A stretch of 64,000 nucleotides of DNA. Source: an uncultured Aquimarina sp. GTDB taxonomy: Bacteria; Bacteroidota; Bacteroidia; Flavobacteriales; Flavobacteriaceae. A program made the translations under genes and the position numbers. Shown one piece after another: positions 55,682 through 63,754 of the stretch (its first letter is position 1; each line of letters opens with the position of its first letter). Under the pieces are notes generated by a model. It saw only the letters and a program-made list of their open reading frames with translations. It was not told the DNA's origin and ran no database searches. The DNA lies in NCBI GenBank assembly GCA_947498705.1, contig CANMLW010000005.1, positions 124,001-188,000 of the forward strand, given 5' to 3'.

Positions 55682-57901
55682 ATGAAAAAAATTTGGATTG
55701 GATTTACCAGTGTTGTAGTACTGTCGTTTGCTGCTCTAATATGGGTTGGAACAGAAATATATCAAACGCAACCACCGATTCCTGACACCGTTGTCATTGG
55801 CGAAAACAAAGAAATAGTATTTACCAAAGAAGACATTCAAACAGGTCAGAATGTTTGGGAGTCTATTGGGGGGATGGAAGTAGGGTCTATATGGGGCCAT
55901 GGTAGTTATGTTGCTCCTGATTGGACTGCCGACTGGATACATAGAGAAGCCCTATTTATGTTAGGTGCCTGGGCACAAAAAGATTATGATAAAAGCTATA
56001 GAGAGCTGGATGAAGAAAAAAAAGCGGCTTTAAAAGCTAGGCTTATCAAAGATATAAGAACGAATACCTATAATTCTAATGAGAAAAGTATCACTATATC
56101 AATAAACAGGTATAAAGCAATTAAGCATAACTCAAAGTATTATGCATCTCTATTTTCTGAAGGCCATGAAGAGTATGCAATCCAGAAAGGAGCATTAACA
56201 GATAAAGAAAAATTAGCACAGCTTAATGCATTTTTATTTTGGACCTCATGGGCGGCAAGTACAAATAGGCCAGATCAGGAATACACATATACTTCTAATT
56301 GGCCTCATGAACCCTTAATAGATAATACCATTACACCAGATTCTCAAATATGGTCTGGGTTTTCTGTAGTCTTATTGTTATTGTTTATAGGGGTACTTAC
56401 TTACTATTATATTAGAAATCATGAAAAAGGTGAAGCTGTAATATATCCAGATAAAGACCCTTTGACCAAAATTATACTAACCAATTCTCAAAGAGCTGTA
56501 TTAAAGTATTTTATAGTAGTTTCTCTTTTAATTGGATTGCAAATTCTTCTCGGAATCCTCACAGTACATTATACAGTAGAAGGACAAGCATTTTTTGGAT
56601 TTGATTTGGCTAGTATTTTGCCTTACTCTATTACCAGGACATGGCATACGCAATTAGCAGTATTCTGGATTGCAGCTACCTGGTTAGCTACAGGACTTTT
56701 TCTCGCTCCGATGATTAGTGGCAAAGAGATGAGGTTCCAGGTTTTTGGAATTAATTTTCTTTTTGTTGCCCTAATAGTTATTGTGTTTGGCTCCCTAATT
56801 GGAGAGTGGTTGGGAGTACATCAATTTCTGGATTTAACAACAAATTTCTTTTTTGGGCATCAGGGATATGAATACATGGATCTGGGTAGATTTTGGCAAA
56901 TTTTCCTTGCCATAGGTTTGATTTTATGGATGATCATGGTGGGCCGCCATATTCTTTACGGGATCAAAAAAAATGACGGAGCAAAACATCTATTGATCAT
57001 TCTTTTAATTTCTGTGATAGCTATCGGTATGTTTTTCTTTTCAGGATTAATGTATGGTGAGAACAGTAGTCTACCCGTTATTAATTATTGGAGGTGGTGG
57101 TTAGTGCACCTTTGGGTAGAAGGCTTCTTCGAAGTTTTTGCAACCGTTGTTATCGCATTTGTATTCCTAAAAATGAAAATCTTGTCAGCAAATACAGCAG
57201 GTAAAGCTTCGATAGCCTCTGCAACCATATTTTTGGCAGGAGGAATTATAGGAACCTTGCACCATTTGTATTATTCGGGGACCCCCGTTCAGGCGATAGC
57301 TTTGGGAGCTACATTTAGCGCATTAGAAGTAGTGCCACTAACACTAATGGGATTCGAAATTAGAGAAAACTGGAATTTACTAAAAGAAAATCAATGGATG
57401 CAAAAGTACAAATGGCCGATTTTCTTTTTTATAGCAGTGGCTTTTTGGAATATGCTGGGAGCAGGAGTCTTTGGGTTCTTAATCAATCCTCCTATAGCAT
57501 TGTATTATATACAGGGGTTAAATACCACTGCGGTTCATGCGCATACTGCTTTATTTGGAGTATATGGGATGCTAGGAATGGGGTTCATTATTATCTGTCT
57601 ACGATTCTATTCTAATAGACCATGGAAAACAATTAAACTAAAAAGAGCTTTTTGGTTGCTTAACATAGGTCTTATTGCGATGGTGGTTTTGAGTCTGCTT
57701 CCTGTAGGAGTTATTCAGGCATATACTTCTATTACCAAAGGGTACTCTTTTGCAAGAGATGCCGAATTACTCTATTCGCCAACCGTACAGACCTTAAAAT
57801 GGTTGCGTATGATAGGAGATATTATTTTTTCTGCCGGGATATTCTATTTCTGCTGGTTTGCAATAGAAGAAACGATGTATTGCCTTAAAAAGAAAAATTA
57901 A
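55682..57901 (+). CDS. norZ: quinol-dependent nitric oxide reductase (qNor)
   Basis: Single-subunit NO reductase reducing NO to N2O with quinol, in the inner membrane. The N-terminal extension (residues 1-230) holds one helix and the periplasmic cytochrome-c-like fold without heme (TGQNVWESIGGMEVGSIWGHG), as in qNor. The NorB-like core has 12 helices with heme and Fe-B histidines in TRTWHTQLAVFW, the WWLVHLWVEGFFEV helix (Fe-B His and Glu), GTLHHLYYSG and AVHAHTALFGVYGM. 739 residues is standard. Role here is NO detoxification; no nirK, nirS or nosZ is in the window. Confidence 0.94.
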   Translation: MKKIWIGFTSVVVLSFAALIWVGTEIYQTQPPIPDTVVIGENKEIVFTKEDIQTGQNVWESIGGMEVGSIWGHGSYVAPDWTADWIHREALFMLGAWAQKDYDKSYRELDEEKKAALKARLIKDIRTNTYNSNEKSITISINRYKAIKHNSKYYASLFSEGHEEYAIQKGALTDKEKLAQLNAFLFWTSWAASTNRPDQEYTYTSNWPHEPLIDNTITPDSQIWSGFSVVLLLLFIGVLTYYYIRNHEKGEAVIYPDKDPLTKIILTNSQRAVLKYFIVVSLLIGLQILLGILTVHYTVEGQAFFGFDLASILPYSITRTWHTQLAVFWIAATWLATGLFLAPMISGKEMRFQVFGINFLFVALIVIVFGSLIGEWLGVHQFLDLTTNFFFGHQGYEYMDLGRFWQIFLAIGLILWMIMVGRHILYGIKKNDGAKHLLIILLISVIAIGMFFFSGLMYGENSSLPVINYWRWWLVHLWVEGFFEVFATVVIAFVFLKMKILSANTAGKASIASATIFLAGGIIGTLHHLYYSGTPVQAIALGATFSALEVVPLTLMGFEIRENWNLLKENQWMQKYKWPIFFFIAVAFWNMLGAGVFGFLINPPIALYYIQGLNTTAVHAHTALFGVYGMLGMGFIIICLRFYSNRPWKTIKLKRAFWLLNIGLIAMVVLSLLPVGVIQAYTSITKGYSFARDAELLYSPTVQTLKWLRMIGDIIFSAGIFYFCWFAIEETMYCLKKKN

Positions 57902-57956
57902 TCAAAAAATCCACACCAATCTAATGATTGGATTGGTGCGGATCAAACTATATAAA

Positions 57957-58355
57957 ATGAAAGAAATACAAAACAGAGAAGATGTCTTTTTACTGGTCTC
58001 TACATTTTATGCATCAATACAAAAGGATGAATTGTTAGGCCCCATATTTAATAGCCACTTGTCAGAAAAACAATGGCCCATTCACCTTGAAAAGCTAACA
58101 GATTTTTGGATGACTGCCTTATTTGGGGTTGCGTGTTTTAAAGGTAATCCCGGGCAAGCTCATAGAGATGTAGATAAAAATCTAAACTATACGGTTGACC
58201 AAGTACACTTTGGGAAATGGTTAAAGCTGTGGTTTAGTACTATAGATACCTTGTATCAGGGAGAAATAGCACAAAGAGCCAAGGATGCTGCACGAAAAAT
58301 GGCTACGAGTCAATATCTGTCCATTTGGAGGAATCGACCTCACCAGAATAATTAA
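57957..58355 (+). CDS. group III truncated hemoglobin
   Basis: 2-on-2 globin of about 132 residues. ATG 57957 is chosen; an upstream frame to 57924 would code through a hairpin (57911-57941). Conserved features: the FYASIQKDELLGPIFNSH region of the B/C helices with Tyr, KLTDFWMTALF, the proximal histidine in NPGQAHRDV (F helix region), and the FGKWLKLWFSTIDTLY G/H helices. In this locus it may bind or convert NO or O2. It follows norZ by 55 bases. Confidence 0.87.
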   Translation: MKEIQNREDVFLLVSTFYASIQKDELLGPIFNSHLSEKQWPIHLEKLTDFWMTALFGVACFKGNPGQAHRDVDKNLNYTVDQVHFGKWLKLWFSTIDTLYQGEIAQRAKDAARKMATSQYLSIWRNRPHQNN

Positions 58356-58414
58356 AAAAATAAATGAGTGTAAACCAAAGCTGGTTGCTACTAGCTTTCA
58401 TAAAAACAAAGAAC

Positions 58415-58696
58415 ATGAAAATTTATAAAGAGTATTTAGAGGAATACAAAAAAGGACTTATTGGATATACCCCATTGGCAATTATAGGACAAAGTTGTTT
58501 GGGGTCTGTAGCTGCTATGTTCATTTTAATGAATGGAAATTCTGCGTTACAAATGTTTCAATTATTTATAATCACCATTTTGTGTATGTTTTATAATGGT
58601 GCTATGTTGGCACAACAAAAACCTAAGCTAAGTTTTAACCTGCTTATAATTAGTGTTTTTTTTAGTATATTGTTTTCTATAATGAATGCAATTTGA
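58415..58696 (+). CDS. small membrane protein of the NO locus
   Basis: 93 residues from ATG 58415 (MKIYKEYLEEYKKGLIGYTP); an open frame upstream to 58364 lacks a plausible start context. It has three membrane helices (about 22-42, 46-65, 72-92) and a glycine/serine-rich first helix. I do not recognise the family. Position at the end of the Rrf2-RIC-qNor-globin series suggests co-regulation with NO detoxification. Confidence 0.6.
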   Translation: MKIYKEYLEEYKKGLIGYTPLAIIGQSCLGSVAAMFILMNGNSALQMFQLFIITILCMFYNGAMLAQQKPKLSFNLLIISVFFSILFSIMNAI

Positions 58697-58867
58697 TTTT
58701 ACAGCACCATGTTTTTAACCTTAAAATAGTCAAATTGATGATCTTTCTTGTTAGTTTTAGGGTTTTCTAAGAGCATTGATTCTGCCATAATAATTACATT
58801 ATATTTTGTTTCCCTTTTCAAATTATTAGTAATTACGATATTCAATATTTTTTATTAATTTCTGTTA

Positions 58868-58913
58868 AAATAAGTCCTGAATCTTCAAGTACTTGAAGAT
58901 TCAGGACTTATTT
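58868..58913. repeat. 46-bp perfect palindrome
   Basis: AAATAAGTCCTGAATCTTC followed by its exact complement with no spacer: 23 bases per arm. In RNA it would form a hairpin of about 21 bp. It sits in the 367-base gap between the NO locus and the peptide gene, 172 bases after one and 150 before the other. There is no strong T-run, so it may be a terminator, an extrusion site or a mobile-element target. The rest of the gap holds only a spaced 9-bp inverted repeat (CGTTCTCAA 58915-58923, TTGAGAACG 58996-59004). Confidence 0.9.
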
Positions 58914-59063
58914 GCGTTCTCAATATTTGTTAATAAGTGTGGCTTTATCCTAGATTTGGAGCTCAAATGATATTGATATATCAAAATATTTTCTTTTGAG
59001 AACGACATAAACCTTGAGTGTCTTTAAAATGTTCAAGGCAAACAAATTTTAAAATTATACATC

Positions 59064-59234
59064 ATGAAAAAAAAGAAATTAACAGGTTTAAACTTAAAAA
59101 AGATCGAAATTTCAAAATTACAATCACAAAGAGTTGTTGGTGGTGGCAATCATACTCGACATACTTTGTGTTGTGGAGGTACTGTAAATTGCGATCAAGC
59201 ACCTTCGAAAAGGCCTGCATGTCAACATCAATAA
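59064..59234 (+). CDS. lanthipeptide-like RiPP precursor peptide
   Basis: 56-residue peptide. The leader MKKKKLTGLNLKKIEISKLQ ends in SQRVVGGG, matching the leader type of Bacteroidota class I lanthipeptide precursors (Lys-rich start, hydrophobic ladder, double-glycine cleavage site at 26-27). The 28-29 residue core has four Cys (36, 37, 43, 53) and Thr 31, 34, 40 plus Ser 48, suitable for thioether ring formation. No LanB, LanC, radical SAM or peptidase-transporter gene is in the window, so it is an orphan here. It ends about 20 bases before the IS200 left hairpin. It is not in the frame of a longer overlapping ORF at 59018-59287, which has no family features. Confidence 0.7.
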   Translation: MKKKKLTGLNLKKIEISKLQSQRVVGGGNHTRHTLCCGGTVNCDQAPSKRPACQHQ

Positions 59235-59330
59235 AAATTTTATTTGCTTATAGAAAACCACCGTCTTTGACGGTGGTCATGTTTTAAAGGCTTTGCCATT
59301 TTTTAGGTTTACCATCTAAAACTTTATAAG

Positions 59331-59735
59331 ATGAGTAAATATAGAAAATTAACACATGTCTATTACAAATGTGACTATCACATTGTATTCACACCGAAGT
59401 ATCGCTTTCAGATATTAGAGGGTATGATCAAATCCTTGGTTGAACACGACTTACAAGTAATCGGTACTTGGAAGGATGTTCAAATAGTAGAAATGAATGT
59501 GCAAAAAGATCCCATTCATTTGGTCTGTTCGATTCCACCAAAAGTATCTGTTTCAGAGTATATGGGTGTTTTGAAGGGAAAAATTGCAATGAAACTTTTC
59601 AAGACATACCCAAATTTAAAACAAAAGCCATATTGGGGTAATCATTTTTGGTCAAGAGGTTATTTTGTTAGCACAGTTGGACTGGATGAAGATATGATAA
59701 AACGATATGTGAAATATCAGGAACATCACGAATGA
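59331..59735 (+). CDS. tnpA: IS200-type Y1 transposase TnpA with altered HUH motif
   Basis: 134-residue single-stranded-DNA transposase. The family pattern is clear: YHIVFTPKYR, VHLLVSIPPK-like strand, SVSEYMGVLKGK, HFWSRGYFVSTVG and the catalytic tyrosine helix KRYVKYQE. However, the HUH metal motif, normally H-(V/I)-H in this strand, reads P-I-H (DPIHLVCSIPPK): the first histidine codon is CCC. That should weaken or abolish metal binding, so the copy is probably inactive unless complemented in trans. Confidence 0.85.
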   Translation: MSKYRKLTHVYYKCDYHIVFTPKYRFQILEGMIKSLVEHDLQVIGTWKDVQIVEMNVQKDPIHLVCSIPPKVSVSEYMGVLKGKIAMKLFKTYPNLKQKPYWGNHFWSRGYFVSTVGLDEDMIKRYVKYQEHHE

Positions 59736-59768
59736 GTGTTATGACCCTTTGGGTCTAATCTGAAAATC

Positions 59769-59796
59769 AAAGCCTCCGTTTTTAGCGGAGGTTTTT
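59769..59796 (+). terminator. right-end hairpin acting as terminator
   Basis: CCTCCG, loop TTTTTAG, CGGAGG and six T residues just after tnpA; the A/T arms extend the stem. It doubles as the element's right-end hairpin. Confidence 0.7.
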
Positions 59797-59974
59797 TACA
59801 ATCGATCGATAAAGGCAACTTTTATGAAACGTAAATAGATCGATTAATGTTCAAGAATAGTTTTTAGAGATAATCCTGGTTCATAGAAAAATGCACAAAT
59901 AAATTAGAAGGTGTGGTACGAATTTTTGTCACTTCACACTACCAAAAATTAAATGAGCCGAAAAATCAGTAAAG

Positions 59975-60008
59975 CTACGATGTGTAAAAACATGTCGTAG
60001 TTTTTTTT
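59975..60008 (+). terminator. orphan terminator hairpin
   Basis: CTACGA (59975-59980) and TCGTAG (59995-60000), extendable with a bulge, followed by eight T. No gene was found before it in 59798-59974, so it may end a short untranslated transcript. The remaining bases to 60170 show nothing else. Confidence 0.5.
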
Positions 60009-60172
60009 GTGCATATGTATGTTGAGAAGTTACAGACTTCCTTTAGAGCACAATTTAGAGGAGTCAAAAATGTAGAATTCTTCCTCTTTAGATTAACTAG
60101 AATATTTGCATAAACACAACTTTTGGTCTTGATCCATTTTAACGCGGTTTTAGACAAAATAGTACAAAACAA

Positions 60173-60199
60173 AAAACCCGAACAATTTGTTCGGGTTTT
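60173..60199 (-). terminator. terminator of tRNA-Phe
   Basis: On the minus strand AAAACCCGAACAA pairs with its complement over 12-13 bp and runs into T residues, 14 bases after the tRNA. Confidence 0.85.
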
Positions 60200-60212
60200 C
60201 ACTTTCAAGATG

Positions 60213-60285
60213 TGGTGCCTCCAGGAATCGAACCAGGGACACAAGGATTTTCAGTCCTTTGCTCTACCAACTGAGCTAAGGCACC
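60213..60285 (-). tRNA. tRNA-Phe (GAA)
   Basis: 73 bases. The acceptor GGTGCCT/AGGCACC pairs perfectly, with discriminator A. The anticodon loop CTGAAAA gives GAA (plus-strand 60250-60252). D arm TAGCTCAGTTGGTAGAGCA and T arm GGTTCGATTCC are canonical. Confidence 0.97.
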
Positions 60286-60301
60286 TTGTTGTAAGCGGAT
60301 G

Positions 60302-60332
60302 CAAATATAGAACGCTTTTTTTAATACTCAAA
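60302..60332 (-). promoter_or_regulatory. promoter of tRNA-Phe
   Basis: On the minus strand, TTTG (60332-60329) and TATATTTG (60309-60302), 19 bases apart, lie 17 bases before the tRNA. Confidence 0.72.
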
Positions 60333-60383
60333 ATAAAAATTTAAAAAATTTGTTACGTATTTTTACGAATTATAATTTAAAAT

Positions 60384-61115
60384 ATGGAACTGACTATAGA
60401 CGTGGGTAATACGTTTACAAAAATTGGAGTTTTTTTTGGTGCAGAAATGGTGCATAAAAATACAATTCAACAAAATGACTTTAAAACGGTGATTAAAAAT
60501 ATCAAAAAAGAGTTCCCATCTATTCAATCGGCTATAGTATCATCGGTAGCTAACATAGCAAAAGATGATTTAGCTTTGGTTACCGATCTTTTTAAGACAT
60601 TGATTTTAGATCATACCACAAAAATGCCTTTTAAAAATTTGTATACCACCCCCAAAACACTGGGGATAGATCGATTGGTATTAGTGGCAGCTGCGGTAGA
60701 TCAATTCCCCAATAAAAATGTTCTGATCATCGATGCAGGAACATGTATTACTTATGATTTTAAAAATAGTAAACAAGAATACCTGGGAGGAGCTATTTCT
60801 CCTGGGATACGACTTAGATATACTAGCTTAAATGCCTATACTTCTAAGTTACCTTTATTAGAGTTTAAAGAACCAGAGAGTAGTCTGGGAGATAGTACCG
60901 AAACGGCGATACATGCGGGTGTAGTTATGGGCGTGGTTCACGAAATTAATGGAGTAATTGAAGAATATTGCAACATTTATAGTGATTTAACAGTTATTTT
61001 AACCGGTGGAGACTCACATTTTTTGTCTAAAAGATTAAAAAATAGCATATTTGCCACTTCCAATTTTTTGTTGGAGGGATTAAACTACATTTTAGCTTTT
61101 AATAATAGTAAATGA
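60384..61115 (+). CDS. coaX: type III pantothenate kinase CoaX
   Basis: Phosphorylates pantothenate, the first step of coenzyme A synthesis. The ASKHA-fold motifs are present: DVGNTFTKIGVFF at the start, the GIDRLVLVAAA block, DAGTCITYDF, YLGGAISPGIRL and LTGGDS. 243 residues is normal. It overlaps the following outer-membrane gene by four bases (ATGA). Confidence 0.94.
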   Translation: MELTIDVGNTFTKIGVFFGAEMVHKNTIQQNDFKTVIKNIKKEFPSIQSAIVSSVANIAKDDLALVTDLFKTLILDHTTKMPFKNLYTTPKTLGIDRLVLVAAAVDQFPNKNVLIIDAGTCITYDFKNSKQEYLGGAISPGIRLRYTSLNAYTSKLPLLEFKEPESSLGDSTETAIHAGVVMGVVHEINGVIEEYCNIYSDLTVILTGGDSHFLSKRLKNSIFATSNFLLEGLNYILAFNNSK

Positions 61116-62359
61116 TAAAGAAGATTTTAGTAATAATATTGGCACATGTTGCCGTAGTATCTTACGCTCAGGAAGGGACATCGTCGCCTTATTCTTTTTA
61201 TGGAATAGGAGTTGCGAAGTTTAAAGGAACAATAGAAAACAGGTCGATGGGAGGATTGAGTGTGTTTGCAGATAGTATTCATCTAAATCTTCAAAACCCA
61301 GCTTCTTACAGTAAATTAGGTCTTACAACTTATACAGTGGGAGCTTCATTTAGTAATTATGAAATTAGTAATGCTAATAATGAAACTTCTTCTGGAGATA
61401 GTGCATCTCTGGATTATTTGGCAATTGGAGTTCCTGCAGGAAAATTTGGTTTTGGTTTTGGAGTTGTCCCAATTACTGCTGTAGGTTATGAAATTAGAAG
61501 TATTGATGAGGATGGAGCAGAGAGTCAATTTACAGGTAATGGAGGAGTGAACAAGGTTTTTTTGGCGGCAGGAGTCAAAATTAATGAGAATCTGAGTATC
61601 GGTCTGGATGTAAATTATAATTTTGGTAACATAGAAAACAAAACGATTGTAAATGTTCCAGGCGTTCAATATAGCACGCGAGAACTAACAAGTACGGACA
61701 TTTCATCCTTTAGTGCTTCATTTGGAGTCACTTATACTAGGATGATTACAGAAAAATTAGAGATATTTGCAAGTGCTGTATCCACTCCATCGTTTGAATT
61801 GGCATCAGAAAGATCGAGAGAACTTGCTTCAGTAATAATTAATAATGCGGGACAAGAAGGTATTGTAGAGGCGCAACAAATAAATATTGAAGATAAAGAA
61901 ATAGATATTCCTGCAGAGTTTAAATTTGGTGCAGGTATTGGACAGCCTAGAAAATGGTTTGCAGGGGCAGAATACGTATATGTTGATTCGAAGGATTTTC
62001 AGGGGTTTGAATCTGGCCAAAGTAATGCTACTTACGAAAGTGGATCAAAATATAAATTAGGAGGTTATTATATTCCTAAATATAATTCTTTAACGAGTTA
62101 TTTTAGCAGAATGGTGTATCGCGCAGGATTTCGTTATGAAGAAACAGGGTTAAACCTTAGTAATCAACCAATAGATGAGTTTGGCATATCTTTTGGAGTA
62201 GGATTACCAGTTGGTAGGTTATTCTCTAATGCAAACATAAATTTTGAATACGGTCAGCGAGGAACCACAGATTTTGGGCTTATTAAAGAAGAATTCTTTA
62301 ACATTTCTATAGGGTTATCATTTAATGATAAGTGGTTTAGAAAAATAAAATTTAATTAA
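61112..62359 (+). CDS. outer-membrane beta-barrel protein
   Basis: Signal peptide (to YAQ, residue 20), then EGTSSPYSFYGIGVAKFKGT and SMGGLSVFAD, a start common to flavobacterial outer-membrane barrel proteins encoded beside coaX. The remaining 390 residues are alternating amphipathic strands with Gly/Ser/Asn turns, ending in an aromatic residue region (GLSFNDKWFRKIKFN). FadL-like transport or an assembly role are possible; not resolved. Confidence 0.8.
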   Translation: MIKKILVIILAHVAVVSYAQEGTSSPYSFYGIGVAKFKGTIENRSMGGLSVFADSIHLNLQNPASYSKLGLTTYTVGASFSNYEISNANNETSSGDSASLDYLAIGVPAGKFGFGFGVVPITAVGYEIRSIDEDGAESQFTGNGGVNKVFLAAGVKINENLSIGLDVNYNFGNIENKTIVNVPGVQYSTRELTSTDISSFSASFGVTYTRMITEKLEIFASAVSTPSFELASERSRELASVIINNAGQEGIVEAQQINIEDKEIDIPAEFKFGAGIGQPRKWFAGAEYVYVDSKDFQGFESGQSNATYESGSKYKLGGYYIPKYNSLTSYFSRMVYRAGFRYEETGLNLSNQPIDEFGISFGVGLPVGRLFSNANINFEYGQRGTTDFGLIKEEFFNISIGLSFNDKWFRKIKFN

Positions 62360-62383
62360 ACAATACAAATAATTACTACAGCT

Positions 62384-63754
62384 ATGAATACTAAAGTTTT
62401 ACTTACGATAGCAACAGGACTAGTTTTAAGCACTGCAAAAGTAAGTGCTCAGGCTTCAGACTGTGCAACGACAGCTTCAATTGCTTATGAACATGCCAAG
62501 GTGAAGAATTATGAATCGGCAGAGGCACCGCTTTGGAAAGTAAGAAAAGAATGTCCTACTTATAGTGTAGCAACCTATCAATTCGGTCAAAAACTATTAG
62601 CAGCAAAATATAAGAAAGCTGCTGCAGGAGAGAAATTGGCTTTGGCTAAAGAAAGAATTGCGCTTTGGAAGGAAAGAAAACAGTACTTTCCTGCAAAAAC
62701 AAAGTTAGGGGCAATGCACTCTGATATCGGACAGTTAATGTATGATAACAAAATTGGAACAAAAGAAAATCAATTTGCAGAGTTTCATAAAGCTTGGACA
62801 GAAGACAAGGCCAACTTTAATAACCCTAAAAATGTGTATACATATTTTTCTTTACTAGTTGATCTTCATGGAGCAAAGAAAAAAGAACTTCAGGAAGTTT
62901 TTGATCTATACGATGAAGTAATCGAGAAAATAGAAGATGAAGAAAGTGCAAAAGCAAAAACGATTGCTACTTTTACAGAAAAAGAAGAATCAGGTACAGC
63001 ACTAAGTAGTAAGGAGAAAAAAAAGCTTAAAAAATCTGGAATAATTTTATCAAACTACAGTAAAGTAAAAGCTGGTGTAAACCAAAAGCTAGGAGAGTTA
63101 GCAGATTGTAAAAACCTTATCCCATTGTATAATGGACAATTCGAATCAAAGAAGTCTGATGTTAATTGGTTGAAAAGTGCAGCGAGTAGAATTTCTGCAA
63201 AAGATTGTACAGACGACCCGTTATTCTTTAAATTGGTAGAGTCTTTACATAAGGCAGAGCCATCGGCTAAATCTGCATACTACCTTGGTCTATTAGCATT
63301 AAAAGATAAGAAAACTACAACAGGATTAAAATATTTTAACCAATCCGCAGAACTTGAAACTAAAGCAAGTGATAAAGCAAAAGTTTATTTCAAGATAGGT
63401 GAAGTAATGAAAAAGCAGGGTAGTAAAGGTAAAGCAAGGTCTTATTACAGAAAGGCACTTAAACAAAAGCCTTCTATGGGAGTTTGTTACATAAGAATTG
63501 CTAATATGGTGGCAAGTAGTGCCAATAACTGCGGAACAGATGTTTTTAGTAAAAGAGCGGTATATTGGTTGGCAGAAAATTATGCTAGAAGAGCAGGAAA
63601 AGTTGATCCTAGCTTAAAATCTACAGGAGATAAGTATGCAGCAAATTATAAAGCAAAAGCACCATCTAAAACAGATATTTTTAATAACCCTGGTGTAAAA
63701 TCTGTTAGTATTGGATGTTGGATTGGTGAAACAGTTAGAGTGCCAAAATTGTAA
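62384..63754 (+). CDS. exported TPR-repeat protein
   Basis: 456 residues. The signal peptide ends in VSAQA. The mature part starts with a conserved Cys (SDCATTASIAYEHAKVKNY) and contains TPR-like units near 30-75 and 290-400 (AYYLGLLALKDKKTTTGLKYF, VYFKIGEVMKKQGSKGKARS). Three further Cys pairs are spaced through the protein. It sits in the coaX-OMP-TPR-lptC series, so a periplasmic role in envelope assembly is plausible. The stop TAA overlaps the lptC ATG by one base. Confidence 0.8.
   Translation: MNTKVLLTIATGLVLSTAKVSAQASDCATTASIAYEHAKVKNYESAEAPLWKVRKECPTYSVATYQFGQKLLAAKYKKAAAGEKLALAKERIALWKERKQYFPAKTKLGAMHSDIGQLMYDNKIGTKENQFAEFHKAWTEDKANFNNPKNVYTYFSLLVDLHGAKKKELQEVFDLYDEVIEKIEDEESAKAKTIATFTEKEESGTALSSKEKKKLKKSGIILSNYSKVKAGVNQKLGELADCKNLIPLYNGQFESKKSDVNWLKSAASRISAKDCTDDPLFFKLVESLHKAEPSAKSAYYLGLLALKDKKTTTGLKYFNQSAELETKASDKAKVYFKIGEVMKKQGSKGKARSYYRKALKQKPSMGVCYIRIANMVASSANNCGTDVFSKRAVYWLAENYARRAGKVDPSLKSTGDKYAANYKAKAPSKTDIFNNPGVKSVSIGCWIGETVRVPKL

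Larger units (their letters stand above)
59254..59797 (+). mobile_element. IS200/IS605-type element
   Basis: A left-end hairpin CCACCGTC/GACGGTGG (59258-59265 with 59269-59276, loop TTT), a Y1 transposase gene, and a right-end hairpin CCTCCG/CGGAGG (59773-59778 with 59786-59791) with T-run. IS200-type elements lack terminal inverted repeats and carry such subterminal hairpins. Exact ends cannot be fixed by eye; no accessory tnpB is present. Confidence 0.75.

Noticed and set aside
59018..59287. 89-codon ORF overlapping the precursor peptide gene
   Set aside because: Its translation has no family features, crosses the IS left-end hairpin, and is in a different frame from the clear leader-peptide gene at 59064-59234.
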